Below are positions 10,247-19,529 of a stretch of DNA of 64,000 nt, piece after piece. This DNA comes from Ktedonobacter sp. SOSP1-85 (lineage in GTDB: Bacteria; Chloroflexota; Ktedonobacteria; Ktedonobacterales; Ktedonobacteraceae). The notes beneath the pieces are model-generated. The model saw only the letters and a program-made list of their open reading frames with translations, was not told the DNA's origin and ran no database searches. Position numbers and translations under genes: made by a program. The first letter of the stretch is position 1. Every line of letters starts with the position of its first letter. The stretch is taken from positions 4,627,501 to 4,691,500 of the forward strand of contig NZ_BNJI01000001.1 in assembly GCF_016587415.1 (NCBI RefSeq). The letters run 5' to 3'.

Positions 10247-11197
10247 ATGTTTGTTCCCCTGGTGATCCTCTTGATCGCGGGTATTACGATTCTGTTAGGT
10301 TTGTTTTTTTCGCATCGTTCCCCCCACTCTGACTCACGATCCTTCCCTTATGACAGGTCGCAGCGTAATGCGTCGCGCGGCTTGAGCGAGGTCCGTGGGC
10401 GTGGGACATCAAGCAGACATTTGAGGCAAACCTATCATCACTATCGTTTTGAGCCACGCGCGAGCTTTCTCTCCTGGGCTGGATTGCAAAGCTCTGTAGC
10501 GAGCCGTTCACTCTATGGTTCCTTACTTATCCTGGCGACTTTTGTGATCGCTGGCTTCTGGCTCTGGGCAAGGGTCTTTTCGTCGTCGCCAACCATTTTG
10601 CAGCAGCAATATCCAGATGCCGCGGCTTCTGCGTCTCCTCCTGCCTCAACAAGCACTCCCTCGATCAATCAACAGCTCCAGGCATCCAAGGTCCTGGCGC
10701 GTGTGAGTCAGCTCGACCCCCAGCAGTATAACTCGACGCAGGAGTATAACACCTGGGCCTACTCGGCCTGCTCAGCGGCGGCAATGACCGAGGTTATTAA
10801 CTCCTATCAAAAGGCCAATAATATGGGGAAGCAATATCGCATTACCGATATCTTAAGCACTGAAACCTCTGTACACGCCATCACCCCGGATCTGGGCTTG
10901 CTAGAACCGCTGGGAATAGACCGTACCGTGTCTCGCTTCGGCTTCCAGACCTCCTGGCTCAATAAACCCTCGATTCAGGACCTGGTGCGCATTGGTAACA
11001 GTGGCCGACCGATTATCATTAGCTTTCCACCTGATCGCTGGTCAGGTGGGCATCTGCTGGTTGCTCGTGGCGGCAATAATACAAGCGTTTACCTGGCCGA
11101 TTCCTCGCGTTTGAATATGCAGGTCATGGACTACAAAACATTTAACAAGTACTGGGCTGGCTTTGCCGTAGTTGTAACTCCAAAGAATCAGAAGTAG
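10247..11197 (+). CDS. Membrane-anchored C39-like (papain-fold) peptidase domain protein
   Basis: 316 residues. I choose ATG 10247 (MFVPLVILLIAG) over the TTG at 10226 because GGGAG precedes it. An N-terminal hydrophobic segment (1-20) and a second one (about 90-113, LYGSLLILATFVIAGFWLWA) flank a basic Ser/His-rich stretch. An Ala/Ser/Pro-rich linker follows, then a C39-like domain with Cys in YSACSAAAM (about 175), His in SGGHLLVARG (about 269) and Asp in YLADSS (about 285), consistent with a Cys-His-Asp triad. It probably works outside the cell on peptides or cell-wall material. No ABC transporter domain is attached. Confidence 0.75.
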   Translation: MFVPLVILLIAGITILLGLFFSHRSPHSDSRSFPYDRSQRNASRGLSEVRGRGTSSRHLRQTYHHYRFEPRASFLSWAGLQSSVASRSLYGSLLILATFVIAGFWLWARVFSSSPTILQQQYPDAAASASPPASTSTPSINQQLQASKVLARVSQLDPQQYNSTQEYNTWAYSACSAAAMTEVINSYQKANNMGKQYRITDILSTETSVHAITPDLGLLEPLGIDRTVSRFGFQTSWLNKPSIQDLVRIGNSGRPIIISFPPDRWSGGHLLVARGGNNTSVYLADSSRLNMQVMDYKTFNKYWAGFAVVVTPKNQK

Positions 11198-11222
11198 GTT
11201 CTCAAAGCGGAACTTCCAATAC

Positions 11223-11265
11223 AAAAAGAGCGAGGGTCGAAATTATTTCGGCCCTCGCTCTTTTT
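11223..11265. terminator. Bidirectional intrinsic terminator
   Basis: AAAAAGAGCGAGGGTCGAAA-type stem (11223-11243 with 11245-11265, one G-T mismatch) flanked by an A run on one side and a T run on the other. This is a classic bidirectional rho-independent terminator between the C39-like gene (+) and the PIG-L gene (-). Confidence 0.85.
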
Positions 11266-11282
11266 GATGCTACAATGTTTGC

Positions 11283-12113
11283 TTACTCTTCGACCTCGGT
11301 CGGAGCCTCGTCCGCGGGTGTTGGAGGAATATGCAGTTTGATGCGGCGGAAGGCCTCGGCGTGCTGCATCTCCAGCCCCAGCTTCTCTTTGGCCTCTTTG
11401 GCCGTTTTCGCAGAGCGCTCGCGCAGGTTGGCCGTCATATCCACGTTGGGACCAAATTGGGTAACGTGGCATTTGAGGCCCTGGCCTTTGATTTCGAGCG
11501 TCTCAGTGACGTCAACATAGGTATTGGCCTGTGAGGTGTAGAAGAGATAGAGCTCGTGGACGCGGTAGGGCATCAGGCCCTGCGACAGAAGCTCGCGGAA
11601 GGAGCGGGGGTTGCCAATCGCGGGGAAGATGGCGTCCAACACGATATTGCCGGTCGCGCGGTGATCAGGATGATTCAGATGCCCGGTTGCCTCTGGCTCT
11701 GTATTGGGATCTGGCGCGAAGATATGCTGCGATGGATCATGGGTAAGCACAACACGTGGGCGATATTTGCGAATCAGGCGCACAATGGCCTTGCGTGTCT
11801 CATCGTTATTGGTGAGATGTCCATCAGGGAAGCGCAGGAACTCGACTGCCTTCACCCCATAAATCTCGGCGGCGGCGCGCTGCTCTTGTTCACGTGCCAG
11901 CATAAAATCGACGTCGTCCATATCTGGAGCTTCGCCACCCTCGACGCCGTCAGTCATGACGACCCAGACAACCTTTTTGCCCTGTTTGGCCCACAAGGCG
12001 CTGGTGCCGCCAGCCCCAAAGTCATCATCATCAGGATGGGCGCCAATAACCATAGCCTCGTAATCTGGCTCAGTAATAACCTGGACGGCTCCCGGTGCGT
12101 TTCGATCTCCCAT
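11283..12113 (-). CDS. PIG-L / LmbE family zinc-dependent deacetylase
   Basis: 276 residues. The family removes acetyl groups from N-acetylglucosamine-type sugars or sugar-thiol precursors. The metal motif AHPDDDDFGAGG is at about residues 25-36, and a second metal His lies in LNHPDHRATG at about 150. TDGVEGG and the long loop LTHDPSQHIF are typical of the Chloroflexota/Actinobacteria branch. A charged C-terminal tail (EVEE) follows. The ATG is preceded by AGAGGGAA. Substrate is not evident; thiol-cofactor or glycoconjugate metabolism are possible. Confidence 0.88.
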   Translation of the reverse strand: MGDRNAPGAVQVITEPDYEAMVIGAHPDDDDFGAGGTSALWAKQGKKVVWVVMTDGVEGGEAPDMDDVDFMLAREQEQRAAAEIYGVKAVEFLRFPDGHLTNNDETRKAIVRLIRKYRPRVVLTHDPSQHIFAPDPNTEPEATGHLNHPDHRATGNIVLDAIFPAIGNPRSFRELLSQGLMPYRVHELYLFYTSQANTYVDVTETLEIKGQGLKCHVTQFGPNVDMTANLRERSAKTAKEAKEKLGLEMQHAEAFRRIKLHIPPTPADEAPTEVEE

Positions 12114-12213
12114 AATAGTTATTCCCTCTTGCGTGAAATTTTTTGGTCCGTTGTTTTTGTTTATCGGATCGTTACTTATGGTTTGTGTGGTCCAATAATA
12201 AATAGCCTATGGG

Positions 12214-13037
12214 TCAATTGGATTGGCCCATGGTCTCTGATGTGGTAGTAGCACGCTCAATTGAGACGTGCGTGAACATGGCTACCACTTCTTCAAACGC
12301 GTGAATGATAGCATTTATTCCTGGAGGGGTGGCGCTAAGCCGATTGAGGCCGATGGCGCGCTCAGGTAGCCCGCTTCGTAACAACTCCTGTTCCTGGGCT
12401 GTTTGTCCCAGGACGTGCGCGAGGAGATCGCTCTCCCAATCAAGCACGATCCCTGCCTGGAGCAGGCTCCCCTGGCGACGACGTACCATGCAGAGTCCTA
12501 CGACTTTGCGCTTGCCAACGACGACTTCATAGGGGGAGAGCGTGCCATAGCAGGAGCGATTCATCAAGGCTTCATAGGCGTGTGTTTCAGCCTGTTTCAG
12601 GCGTGCGCGCTCACTGTGAGCCTCCTCAGCCGAGATGGCGCGCGTCTTGATGCCCAGAACACGCAAGGTCTCGACCCAGGCCTCGCCAAACCAGCGGTAG
12701 GACTCAACAATATCCGTGGTAATAAAGGGATGTCCCGCTGGCAGAATGACATCGAGACAGAGTAGCCCTGGCCCAACCAGGACCGCCGTGCCCCTGCCCG
12801 CCGGCGATACACCGGCAGATCTCGTTCGCGCAAGGCCTCCTGGTTGAGGCTCTCAGGCTTTTGTGAGATACCCAGGACCAGGCCATGGTGCTGTGCCAGG
12901 GACCAGTACAGCAGAGCCGGGTCGCCGGGCTGGATCTCATCAAAGAGCCGCTCATAGTGCTGAATATGCTCTTGCTGGTCAGCAATAGAAAGTGGATAGC
13001 TGCACCACTCGTTAGCGTACGTTTGTGCGTTGTTCAA
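12214..13037 (-). CDS. Lipoate--protein ligase A family protein, frameshifted
   Basis: Two overlapping frames together make one BPL/LplA/LipB-family protein of about 274 residues. The N-terminal frame carries ALLYWSLAQHHGLVLG and reaches PVYRRRAG; the other resumes with GTAVLVGPGLL and ends GQSN. The signature RRxxGG(T)AV is rebuilt if one G is added to the G4 run at 12791-12794 (minus strand). The best start is TTG 13037, overlapping the 3' end of the MFS gene by 26 bases, so the two are probably translationally coupled. The family attaches lipoate or octanoate to lipoyl domains; none is nearby. An assembly indel is as likely as true inactivation. Confidence 0.75.
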
Positions 13038-14382
13038 CGGTGTTCTGCTCCGCGGAGGCGCGTATGACCCAGCCGATAATCGCGGCAATCAAGCTTAATG
13101 CACCACCGACAAGGAATGAAATTGATGCTCCTAAGGCACTCGCCAGGCCGCCGATAAAGAGGTTGCCAATTGGCGTGGTGCCAACAAAGACTAAGGTGTA
13201 AACGCTCATTATTCTACCACGCAAATGGTCTGGCGTCACAGTCTGGAGTAGCGTATTGGCAGCCGCGGAGAAACTAATTTGCGTAAAGCCGACGAGCGCG
13301 ATGATCAAGAAGGAGAGCATAGGCAGTTTCGAGAGCGAGAAAATGACCTCAAGCGCACTAAAGGCGATACAGAACAGGACAATCTTTTTAAAAATGGGTT
13401 TCTTGCCCTGTGTGGCTATCCAGAGCGCCGCGACCAGTGAACCCACGCCATAGGCCGAGGAGAGAAAGCCATAGCCATCTGGTCCTATGCTGAGCACGTT
13501 CGTCGCAAACAGAGGTAGGGTGACATTAAAGTTAATGCCAAAGAGCGAGACCGCACCTACAATGATGATCGTCAGCAGGAGCAGGGGGGTGCGCTGAATA
13601 TAACGCAGGCCTTCGCTCAGACTCAAGAAGGTCCCGCGCACCCCTTTATTCGCCACCACCTGCCCCGCGCGCTTCACTGGCGCATGCAGTCTGGTGGTAT
13701 CGATCATGAGCAGTCCCGCGATAACGGGAACAAAGCTGACCGCGTTAATCACAAAGAGGGGAGCCTCGCCCAGCCAGGCAATGATTAAGCCGCCGATGCC
13801 AGGGCCAACAATACGTGCCATATTAAAGAGTGAGGAGTTCAAGGCGATGGCGTTGGTCAGATCTTCGCGTCCCACCATCTCAACCACGAAGGACTGACGT
13901 GTCGGCATATCAAAGGCGTTCGTCAAACCGAGCAGGAGTGCTAGCACATAGACGTGCCAGAGCTGTACGGTATGTGTCATGACCAGGACGCCAAGCACAG
14001 CCGCCTGGATCATGGCGAAGGTTTGGGTGAAGACTAAAACGCGCCGCTTGGGGAGGTGATCGGCCAGGATACCACCAAAGAGGGCAAAGAAGAGGATGGG
14101 AACAAATTGCAGTGCTCCAACAATACCCAGCGCCCAGGCGCTGCCTGTTAAGCGTAAGACGAGCCAGGATTGGCCAATCGTTTGCATCCAGGTGCCAATA
14201 AGAGAGATGAGTTGCCCCAGCCAGAAGAGGCGAAAATTACGGTGGCGGAGAGCTGCGAATGTCCGCCAGCGTTTGCTTGAGGTCTCCTCAATCTCGCGGA
14301 CAGTGTTTGGCGTTACTAATTCTTGAGCTGTTAACTCCTTCTGTTCATTCGTTAATGTGTGCATAATGCAGAGAGATTCCAT
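13012..14382 (-). CDS. MFS transporter (DHA3/EntS-like)
   Basis: 456 residues with about 12 hydrophobic segments after a ~45-residue hydrophilic N terminus. The cytoplasmic loop DHLPKRRVL between helices 2 and 3 matches the major facilitator motif, and the FRLFWLGQLISLIGTWMQ start of helix 1 is typical of the EntS/MFS_3 branch of drug or siderophore exporters. Alternative start ATG 14364 is equally possible. Substrate unknown. Its end overlaps the lipoate-ligase homologue. Confidence 0.88.
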   Translation of the reverse strand: MESLCIMHTLTNEQKELTAQELVTPNTVREIEETSSKRWRTFAALRHRNFRLFWLGQLISLIGTWMQTIGQSWLVLRLTGSAWALGIVGALQFVPILFFALFGGILADHLPKRRVLVFTQTFAMIQAAVLGVLVMTHTVQLWHVYVLALLLGLTNAFDMPTRQSFVVEMVGREDLTNAIALNSSLFNMARIVGPGIGGLIIAWLGEAPLFVINAVSFVPVIAGLLMIDTTRLHAPVKRAGQVVANKGVRGTFLSLSEGLRYIQRTPLLLLTIIIVGAVSLFGINFNVTLPLFATNVLSIGPDGYGFLSSAYGVGSLVAALWIATQGKKPIFKKIVLFCIAFSALEVIFSLSKLPMLSFLIIALVGFTQISFSAAANTLLQTVTPDHLRGRIMSVYTLVFVGTTPIGNLFIGGLASALGASISFLVGGALSLIAAIIGWVIRASAEQNTVEQRTNVR

Positions 14383-14398
14383 TTCTAGTGCTGACCAT

Positions 14399-14476
14399 CG
14401 TTTGGGTAAGGGTGTGGTGCAGGCAGCCTGTAGCCTGCCTGCACCACACCCTTACCCAAACGAGCCACGAAGTGGC
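14399..14476. repeat. Long palindromic hairpin plus satellite hairpin
   Basis: Perfect 27-bp arms (14399-14425, 14436-14462) containing GGGTAAGGGTGTGGTGCAGG. A GAGCCACGAAGTGGC mini-hairpin follows at about 14462-14476. It lies between the merR gene (minus, upstream) and the MFS gene (minus), so it could end the merR transcript. Confidence 0.75.
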
Positions 14477-14522
14477 GCTATAACCTAAGCAGAGACGTTA
14501 TAGATAATTAGTTTTTTAGTCA

Positions 14523-14996
14523 TTAATTTTGGTGAAGTTGTTGTTTGACTTGCGCGTGGCGCGCCAGTTTGGCCTGCAATGAGGCACGCATCTGTTCCAG
14601 GCCCGCGATTTTCTGCTCGACCAGTTCAAGCTGTTTCCCGATAAGCTCATCAACGCGGTCAAGCTGTGCTATACGCGTGGGGGGATCGCTCTCAGCGCGA
14701 TATGCTGCCTTAAGCTGATCTCGCTCCTCATCCGCACTCAACAATTCGCGAATCTCGCTCAGCGAGAAACCAAGTAAACTACGTAGCTCTTTGACTCGTA
14801 TCAAGCGCTGCACATCTGCTTCACTGTAGCGCCGATAATTTCCTTCGGTGCGATCAGTTGGCGGCAGCAAGCCCATTTCTTCGTAATAGCGCAGCGTACG
14901 CTTGGTCATACCAATGCGCGTCGCGACCTGTTCGATACTATAGCAGGGGGAATCCTGCTCACTTCCGGTAGTCTCCGGCTCCTGCGAAACTGACAT
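14523..14996 (-). CDS. MerR family transcriptional regulator
   Basis: 157 residues from ATG 14996, which follows GGAAGAAG; a longer frame to 15080 would cover the promoter and is unlikely. The winged helix-turn-helix is at about 18-85 (YSIEQVATRIGMTKRTLRYY, then RRYSEADVQRL and GFSLSEIREL), followed by a long dimerisation coiled coil (LDRVDELIGKQLELVEQKI). There is no clear metal-binding Cys cluster at the end, so a small-molecule ligand is more likely than a metal. The gene is divergent from the LuxR-type regulator and its promoter overlaps a perfect palindrome. Confidence 0.9.
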   Translation of the reverse strand: MSVSQEPETTGSEQDSPCYSIEQVATRIGMTKRTLRYYEEMGLLPPTDRTEGNYRRYSEADVQRLIRVKELRSLLGFSLSEIRELLSADEERDQLKAAYRAESDPPTRIAQLDRVDELIGKQLELVEQKIAGLEQMRASLQAKLARHAQVKQQLHQN

Positions 14997-15050
14997 GGTG
15001 CTTCTTCCCAGCGTCAAAATGACACAAAAAGTAGGTTTGGATATATGCAT

Positions 15051-15089
15051 AGTATAGCATAACATTGACGTTAACGTCAATGTTATGCT
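15051..15089 (-). promoter_or_regulatory. merR promoter with 34-bp perfect palindrome
   Basis: On the minus strand, -35 TTGACG (15075-15080) and -10 TATACT (15051-15056) are 18 bases apart. A perfect palindrome with 17-base half sites occupies 15056-15089 and so covers the -35 box and the spacer. This is the layout of MerR-type operators and suggests autoregulation by the adjacent gene product. Confidence 0.75.
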
Positions 15090-15190
15090 TGTTCTCCAAT
15101 CAAGTTGCTCATTTGTCCATTGCTGTGTTATAAAATTTAGAAAGGACTATGTATTTTGCTGTAGCCGCACATACGCGAGTAAAGGACATC

Positions 15191-17982
15191 ATGAGCAACC
15201 GTTCTAGCCTCCCTATGGCTCTCTTACTCCCCAAGGTTTCACCTCCGCGTCTGCCTGCGACGCTGGTAGTTCGTGAACGCTTGCTAGCAGCCCTGGACCG
15301 GGCATTGATGGTGCCATTGACGCTGCTCTCTGCCCCGGCTGGATCGGGCAAAACAACGCTCTTAAGAGCCTGGATTGCACGTACCTCGCAAAGCGTGGCC
15401 TGGCTTTCGTTGGATGAGCTAGACAACAATTCAACGCGCTTCTGGACAGTGTTGATTGCCGCCCTGCGCACGCGCCTGCCGGAAATTGGGCAGAACTCAT
15501 TGACTCTGCTTAGTTCTCCTGAGCCTCCCCACTGACAACGATTTTGAGCGCGTTTCTGGAAGATATGCTTCACCTGGCTGAACCCCTTGTACTCATTATC
15601 GACGACTATCATAGTATTAATGAGCCAGCTATCCAGGAGGGGTTAATCTTTCTCCTGGAACACCTGCCTACTCATTTACACCTGATACTCGCCTCGCGCA
15701 TAAATCCCCCCTTTCCACTGGCTCGCTGGCGCCTGCATGGCCAGGTCGAGGAGATCCGCCACAAGGATCTGCGTTTTACCCAGGAAGAGACCGGGCGTTT
15801 TCTCCTGGAGTCTATGCATCTCCCATTGGCGGAAGAGGATGTGAAGCGACTTGCCGAGCGCACTGAAGGCTGGATTGCGGGTCTACAACTGGCCGCGCTG
15901 GCTCTACGGCAACACGAAGATACTGCGGCGTTTGTTCAGCAACTCAGCGGTAGCCACCGCTTGCTGCTAGACTATGTGCAGGAGGAGATTCTGGCGCGCC
16001 AGCCTGCCAGGATTCAGCGCTTTCTATTTCAGGTTTCGGTATTGACGCGTATGAATGCATCCTTGTGTCAGGCCGTGACCGGAGAGGCGGATTGTCAGCA
16101 GATGCTGGAGACGCTGGAGGTAAGTAACCTCTTTCTTGTACCCTTGGATGAGCAGCAACGGTGGTATCGTCTGCATGATCTCTTTCGCGGCGTGCTGCTG
16201 GCGCGTTTGCTGGCTACAGAGCCAGCGCTGGCCCAGGAATTGCAGTGCCGCGCGGCGCGTTGGTACGGTGAGCAGGGAATCTTGCAGGAAGCCATCCCCT
16301 ATGCGGTAGCCGCTGCCGACTATCCCCTGGCTGCCAGGCTCATGGAACAGGCTGCTGAGGAACTCTGGCTGAGTGGGGAGGCCCGAACCGTCTACAACTG
16401 GGTCATGTTGCTGCCCGATCCCATTTTTCAAAAGCATGCGCGCCTGGCACTGGACGCGGCTTTCCGCTTGCAGGATATGGTCAACCAGAGCATCGAGCCT
16501 CTGCGAACGCGTACCCAGTTCCAGGTCGAAGCGACGATTGCGCGCGTCGAGGCCGTGCTGCGTACCCGGGAGACTCCGACTCCCTCTGCGAGATTGCTCC
16601 AGCGAAGAATCGAGCTATTACGCGCCGGGAGCGCGGCTTTTGATGCTGTGTCAGCGGGTTCCAGTCACATGCTTCAACAGCTCTGGCAAGAGATGCAGGA
16701 GTTGATCAAGGACGAAGATGATATCTCCTGGCGCATGATCCCACTCGCTTTAACTTTCTGGATGAGCGAGTCGCTGCAACGCCAGGGGGCAAATCTGGTA
16801 CCACAGTTCCTGGAGGCTAAACACCAGGCGAGCCGGGCAGGCAACCGTCTCGTGCTGATTAAGATTATGCGTTGGCTCACGCATATTTATGCGCGAGCCG
16901 GTCAGCTCCACCTGGCCTATAACGAGTGCCAGGCCGCGCTCGATCTCATTGAGCAGGTTGGAGGGCAAACGGCCCAGACAGGCTATTTACACTACTACCG
17001 GGCCTGTATCTACTATGCCTGGAACCGCATGGATGAAGCACTGGAGGCCGCACAGACCCTACGCGAGTTCTCACATATCTGGCAGCAGGTGGATCAGATC
17101 ATTGTCGGACAGACCTATTCGGCCTGGCTCTCAGTTATCTCCGGCGAACTGGATGTGGTGCCAGCGATGCTTGCAAAGGCCGGGGAGATTGTACAGCAGC
17201 GACAATTTGCTCTCCACAGCTTCCGGGTCACCGTTGTACAGGTCTGGTACTGGCTCAAGACTGGCGACCTGGTAGCAGCTCGCAGTTGGGCTGAACGCGA
17301 GGCTGCGCTTCTGGAAACCTGGGATGCTAAACGCAAAGAGGAGTTTATGACTCTGATACGGGTGTATCTCGTCCTGCATCAGCATGAACAAGCACTGGCG
17401 GCCCTACAACGTTTCAGCACAGAACTGGATCAATCTGGGGATAGTAGCTCTAGAATCGAATTTTTGACCCTGTGGGCCGCGGCCTATCAGCAAGCAGGTG
17501 AGATTGAATGCGCGCGAGAGGTTGCAATTCGCGCGCTTACCATCAGTGAACCAGCAGGTTATGTCCGGGTCTATGTCGATGTAGGTCAACCCATGCAGGA
17601 AGTGTTACAAAGCCTGCTTACCAATCCAACAAACTCCATGATTGCGCTCCCCTATATCAGCAAACTGCTCGCGGCTTTCCCAGCCGACCACGCTCACACA
17701 ACGGCAGAAGTTGCACCAGATATCAGCCCTTCGTCTCAGCCACCAAAACAAGGTTCGGAGGGTCAGAAGCAGTCTCTGTTACTACCAAACGAGCCACTTA
17801 CCCGGCGTGAAGAGGAAGTTCTGCGTTTGTTAGCCCAGGGCGCGACCAACCAGGACATTGCGCGCCAGCTTGTAGTGTCACTGGGCACCGCCAAAAAGCA
17901 TGTCGCGGGCATTCTGAGCAAACTGGGAGCAGAGAATCGTCTGCAAGCCGTGGCTCGTGCCCGCGAGCGCTCTCTGCTCTAG
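15191..17982 (+). CDS. LuxR/MalT-type ATP-dependent transcriptional regulator, frameshifted
   Basis: About 930 residues if intact. The start MSNRSS at 15191 follows AAAGGA. The N-terminal STAND-type ATPase has Walker A SAPAGSGKTTLLRAW and, after the break, Walker B LVLIIDDYH. A long helical TPR-like region follows and the C terminus is a LuxR helix-turn-helix (LTRREEEVLRLLAQG ... NQDIARQLVVSLGTAKKHV). The frame is closed by TGA 15533-15535. Adding one C to the C4 run at 15527-15530 joins PEPP to LTTILSAFLEDM and restores a single protein. The split separates the nucleotide-binding motifs, so the two halves alone would not work. It is divergent from merR; its own target genes are not evident. 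Confidence 0.88.
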
Positions 17983-18015
17983 TTCTCTTCTGCGCTTGCC
18001 GTTTCTTTTTGCGAC

Positions 18016-18055
18016 GATAGCCAAAAGGTGGCCATTAGGTAGCCTTTTGGCTATC
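18016..18055 (+). terminator. Hairpin after the LuxR-type gene
   Basis: 13-bp perfect arms GATAGCCAAAAGG (18016-18028) and 18043-18055 with a 14-base loop, followed by an AT-rich stretch. It lies 34 bases after the stop codon and is plausible as an intrinsic terminator. Confidence 0.6.
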
Positions 18056-18120
18056 ATTATGAACCCGATGCTCATGGTATCCTTGTCACAGAACGAAGAT
18101 ATACAGAGGAGCACCTGGGA

Positions 18121-18339
18121 ATGATGAAATGCCGCATTCGCATTGCTGGTCACCTGGACTCATCCTGGCAATCCTGGTTCGATGACCTGGAGATCATTCA
18201 GGAGGAGCAGGGAACAACTTTGCTTAAGGGAGTTCTGCCAGATCAAGCAGCACTCTATGGGGTGTTGCTCAAGCTCAACAATCTGGGCCTGCTCCTGTAC
18301 ATGCTAGAGGTCAATGAATCCACAATACATCTGGATTAA
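18121..18339 (+). CDS. Conserved-looking small protein, function unknown
   Basis: 72 residues with a good upstream GAGGAGCACC. The pattern of alternating hydrophobics (RIRIAGHLDSSW, then TTLLKGVLPDQAALYGVLLK) suggests a small alpha/beta fold, and this kind of short ORF often accompanies LuxR-type regulators in this lineage (my recollection, not checked). No membrane helix or metal motif. ATG 18124 is an alternative start. Confidence 0.6.
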   Translation: MMKCRIRIAGHLDSSWQSWFDDLEIIQEEQGTTLLKGVLPDQAALYGVLLKLNNLGLLLYMLEVNESTIHLD

Positions 18340-18448
18340 TACATTTACTTGCACTCATTCTGTGTGTAGTTTGCCTCTAGCATGCATCTGAACTCAGAAG
18401 TAGCGTATGGCATCGTCGAAATGTACAAAAAATGAAAGAGGGAAACCA

Positions 18449-19177
18449 ATGAAAGTCCGCCAACATGGAGAGAACTTTATCCAGATAACCCAGATGGGTT
18501 TTGTCAACTTTTACCTGGTGCGCGAAGAGGATGGATTTACGCTCGTGGATGCGGGTACAACTGAAGGTATTGCGCCGCAGATCCTCAAAATCGCGCAGGG
18601 GTATAATCTCCCAATTGTACGCTTGCTGCTAACCCATGTACATGTCGATCACGTGGGGGCGCTGGACTCCCTGCATGACCTCTTGCCAGATGCTGAAGTG
18701 TTGGTTGGAGCGCGCGAGTCCCGTTTTCTTGCCGGAGATATGAGCCTGGATAAGGATGAGCCACAGGACCAGTTGCGTGGGGGCTGGCCCGCGCGCAAAA
18801 CGCGTCCCACCCGCCTGATTCACGAGGGCGAGCGCGTGGGTTCATTGGAGGTCATTGCTACGCCGGGACACACTCCTGGGCATCTCTCATTCCTGGATAC
18901 GCGTGATCGTACTCTAATAGCTGGCGATGCCTTTCAGACCATGGCAAAAGTTGCTGTAACTGGCACCTTTGTGCTGCTCTTCCCCCTGGTCGCTCCGGCG
19001 ACCTGGCACAAAGGGTTGGCCCTGGAGAGTGCGCGCAAGCTCCGCGCCCTTGAGCCTACGCGTCTCTCCGCGGGCCATGGCCCCGTCGTCAAGAATCCCC
19101 TGGCGGCTATGGATCGCGCCATTGAATATCACGCCCGCAAATATGGGCAGAGCAGTGCTGTAGCTGCCGCACAGTAG
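18449..19177 (+). CDS. Metallo-beta-lactamase fold hydrolase
   Basis: 242 residues from ATG 18449, preceded by GAGGGAAA; the longer frame from 18407 lacks a ribosome site. The metal motif THVHVDHVG is at about residues 57-65, a second His in ATPGHTPGHLSF at about 141, and the bridging Asp in LIAGDAFQ. SAGHGPVV supplies the last His. The family contains glyoxalase II, quorum-quenching lactonases and other hydrolases; the sequence does not decide among them. It stands alone, followed by a double hairpin. Confidence 0.85.
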   Translation: MKVRQHGENFIQITQMGFVNFYLVREEDGFTLVDAGTTEGIAPQILKIAQGYNLPIVRLLLTHVHVDHVGALDSLHDLLPDAEVLVGARESRFLAGDMSLDKDEPQDQLRGGWPARKTRPTRLIHEGERVGSLEVIATPGHTPGHLSFLDTRDRTLIAGDAFQTMAKVAVTGTFVLLFPLVAPATWHKGLALESARKLRALEPTRLSAGHGPVVKNPLAAMDRAIEYHARKYGQSSAVAAAQ

Positions 19178-19200
19178 CATAGGAGTTCCTGTGCCTTCCA

Positions 19201-19285
19201 GGGTAAAGGGGTGTGCGTGGAAAATGGCTTTGCCATTTTCCACGCACACCCCTTTACCCATCGGCTCGCTGCGCGAGCCGATGAG
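19201..19285. repeat. Long palindromic hairpin plus satellite hairpin
   Basis: Perfect 28-bp arms (19201-19228, 19232-19259), three-base loop, with GGGTAAAGGGGTGTGCGTGG in the arm. A second perfect 10-bp hairpin ATCGGCTCGC/GCGAGCCGAT (about 19260-19282) follows, ending ATGAGAAG. It comes after the MBL-fold gene and precedes a ~240-base gap before the next gene, in which I see nothing else. Confidence 0.75.
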
Positions 19286-19529
19286 AAGAGCGCTGAACAA
19301 ATATCATAACCCTTCCATATGCAAAGCCACAACAAACTTGTGATAAAATAGGTTATACGAGCTTCTGTATCTTTGGCGAAAAAAGGAAGCAAGGGGTAAT
19401 AAAGGGAGAGCGTGAGGTGCTTCACGCTTATTCTCTGATACCTCGGGCGAGGGTGGAAAGAGGCGTGGCTGGAGACGCAAAGAGCGAAGCATAGTTGAAC
19501 CTAGTTGCGGATGACAAGGACGGGTTGCC

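Noticed and set aside
7870..11197. A complete lasso-peptide cluster
   Set aside because: No precursor peptide, recognition-domain protein or exporter was found, and the PP-loop of the cyclase-like protein is degenerate; kept only as a low-level finding.
11556..12248. 230-codon open frame opposite the PIG-L gene
   Set aside because: Antisense to a protein with clear metal-binding motifs.
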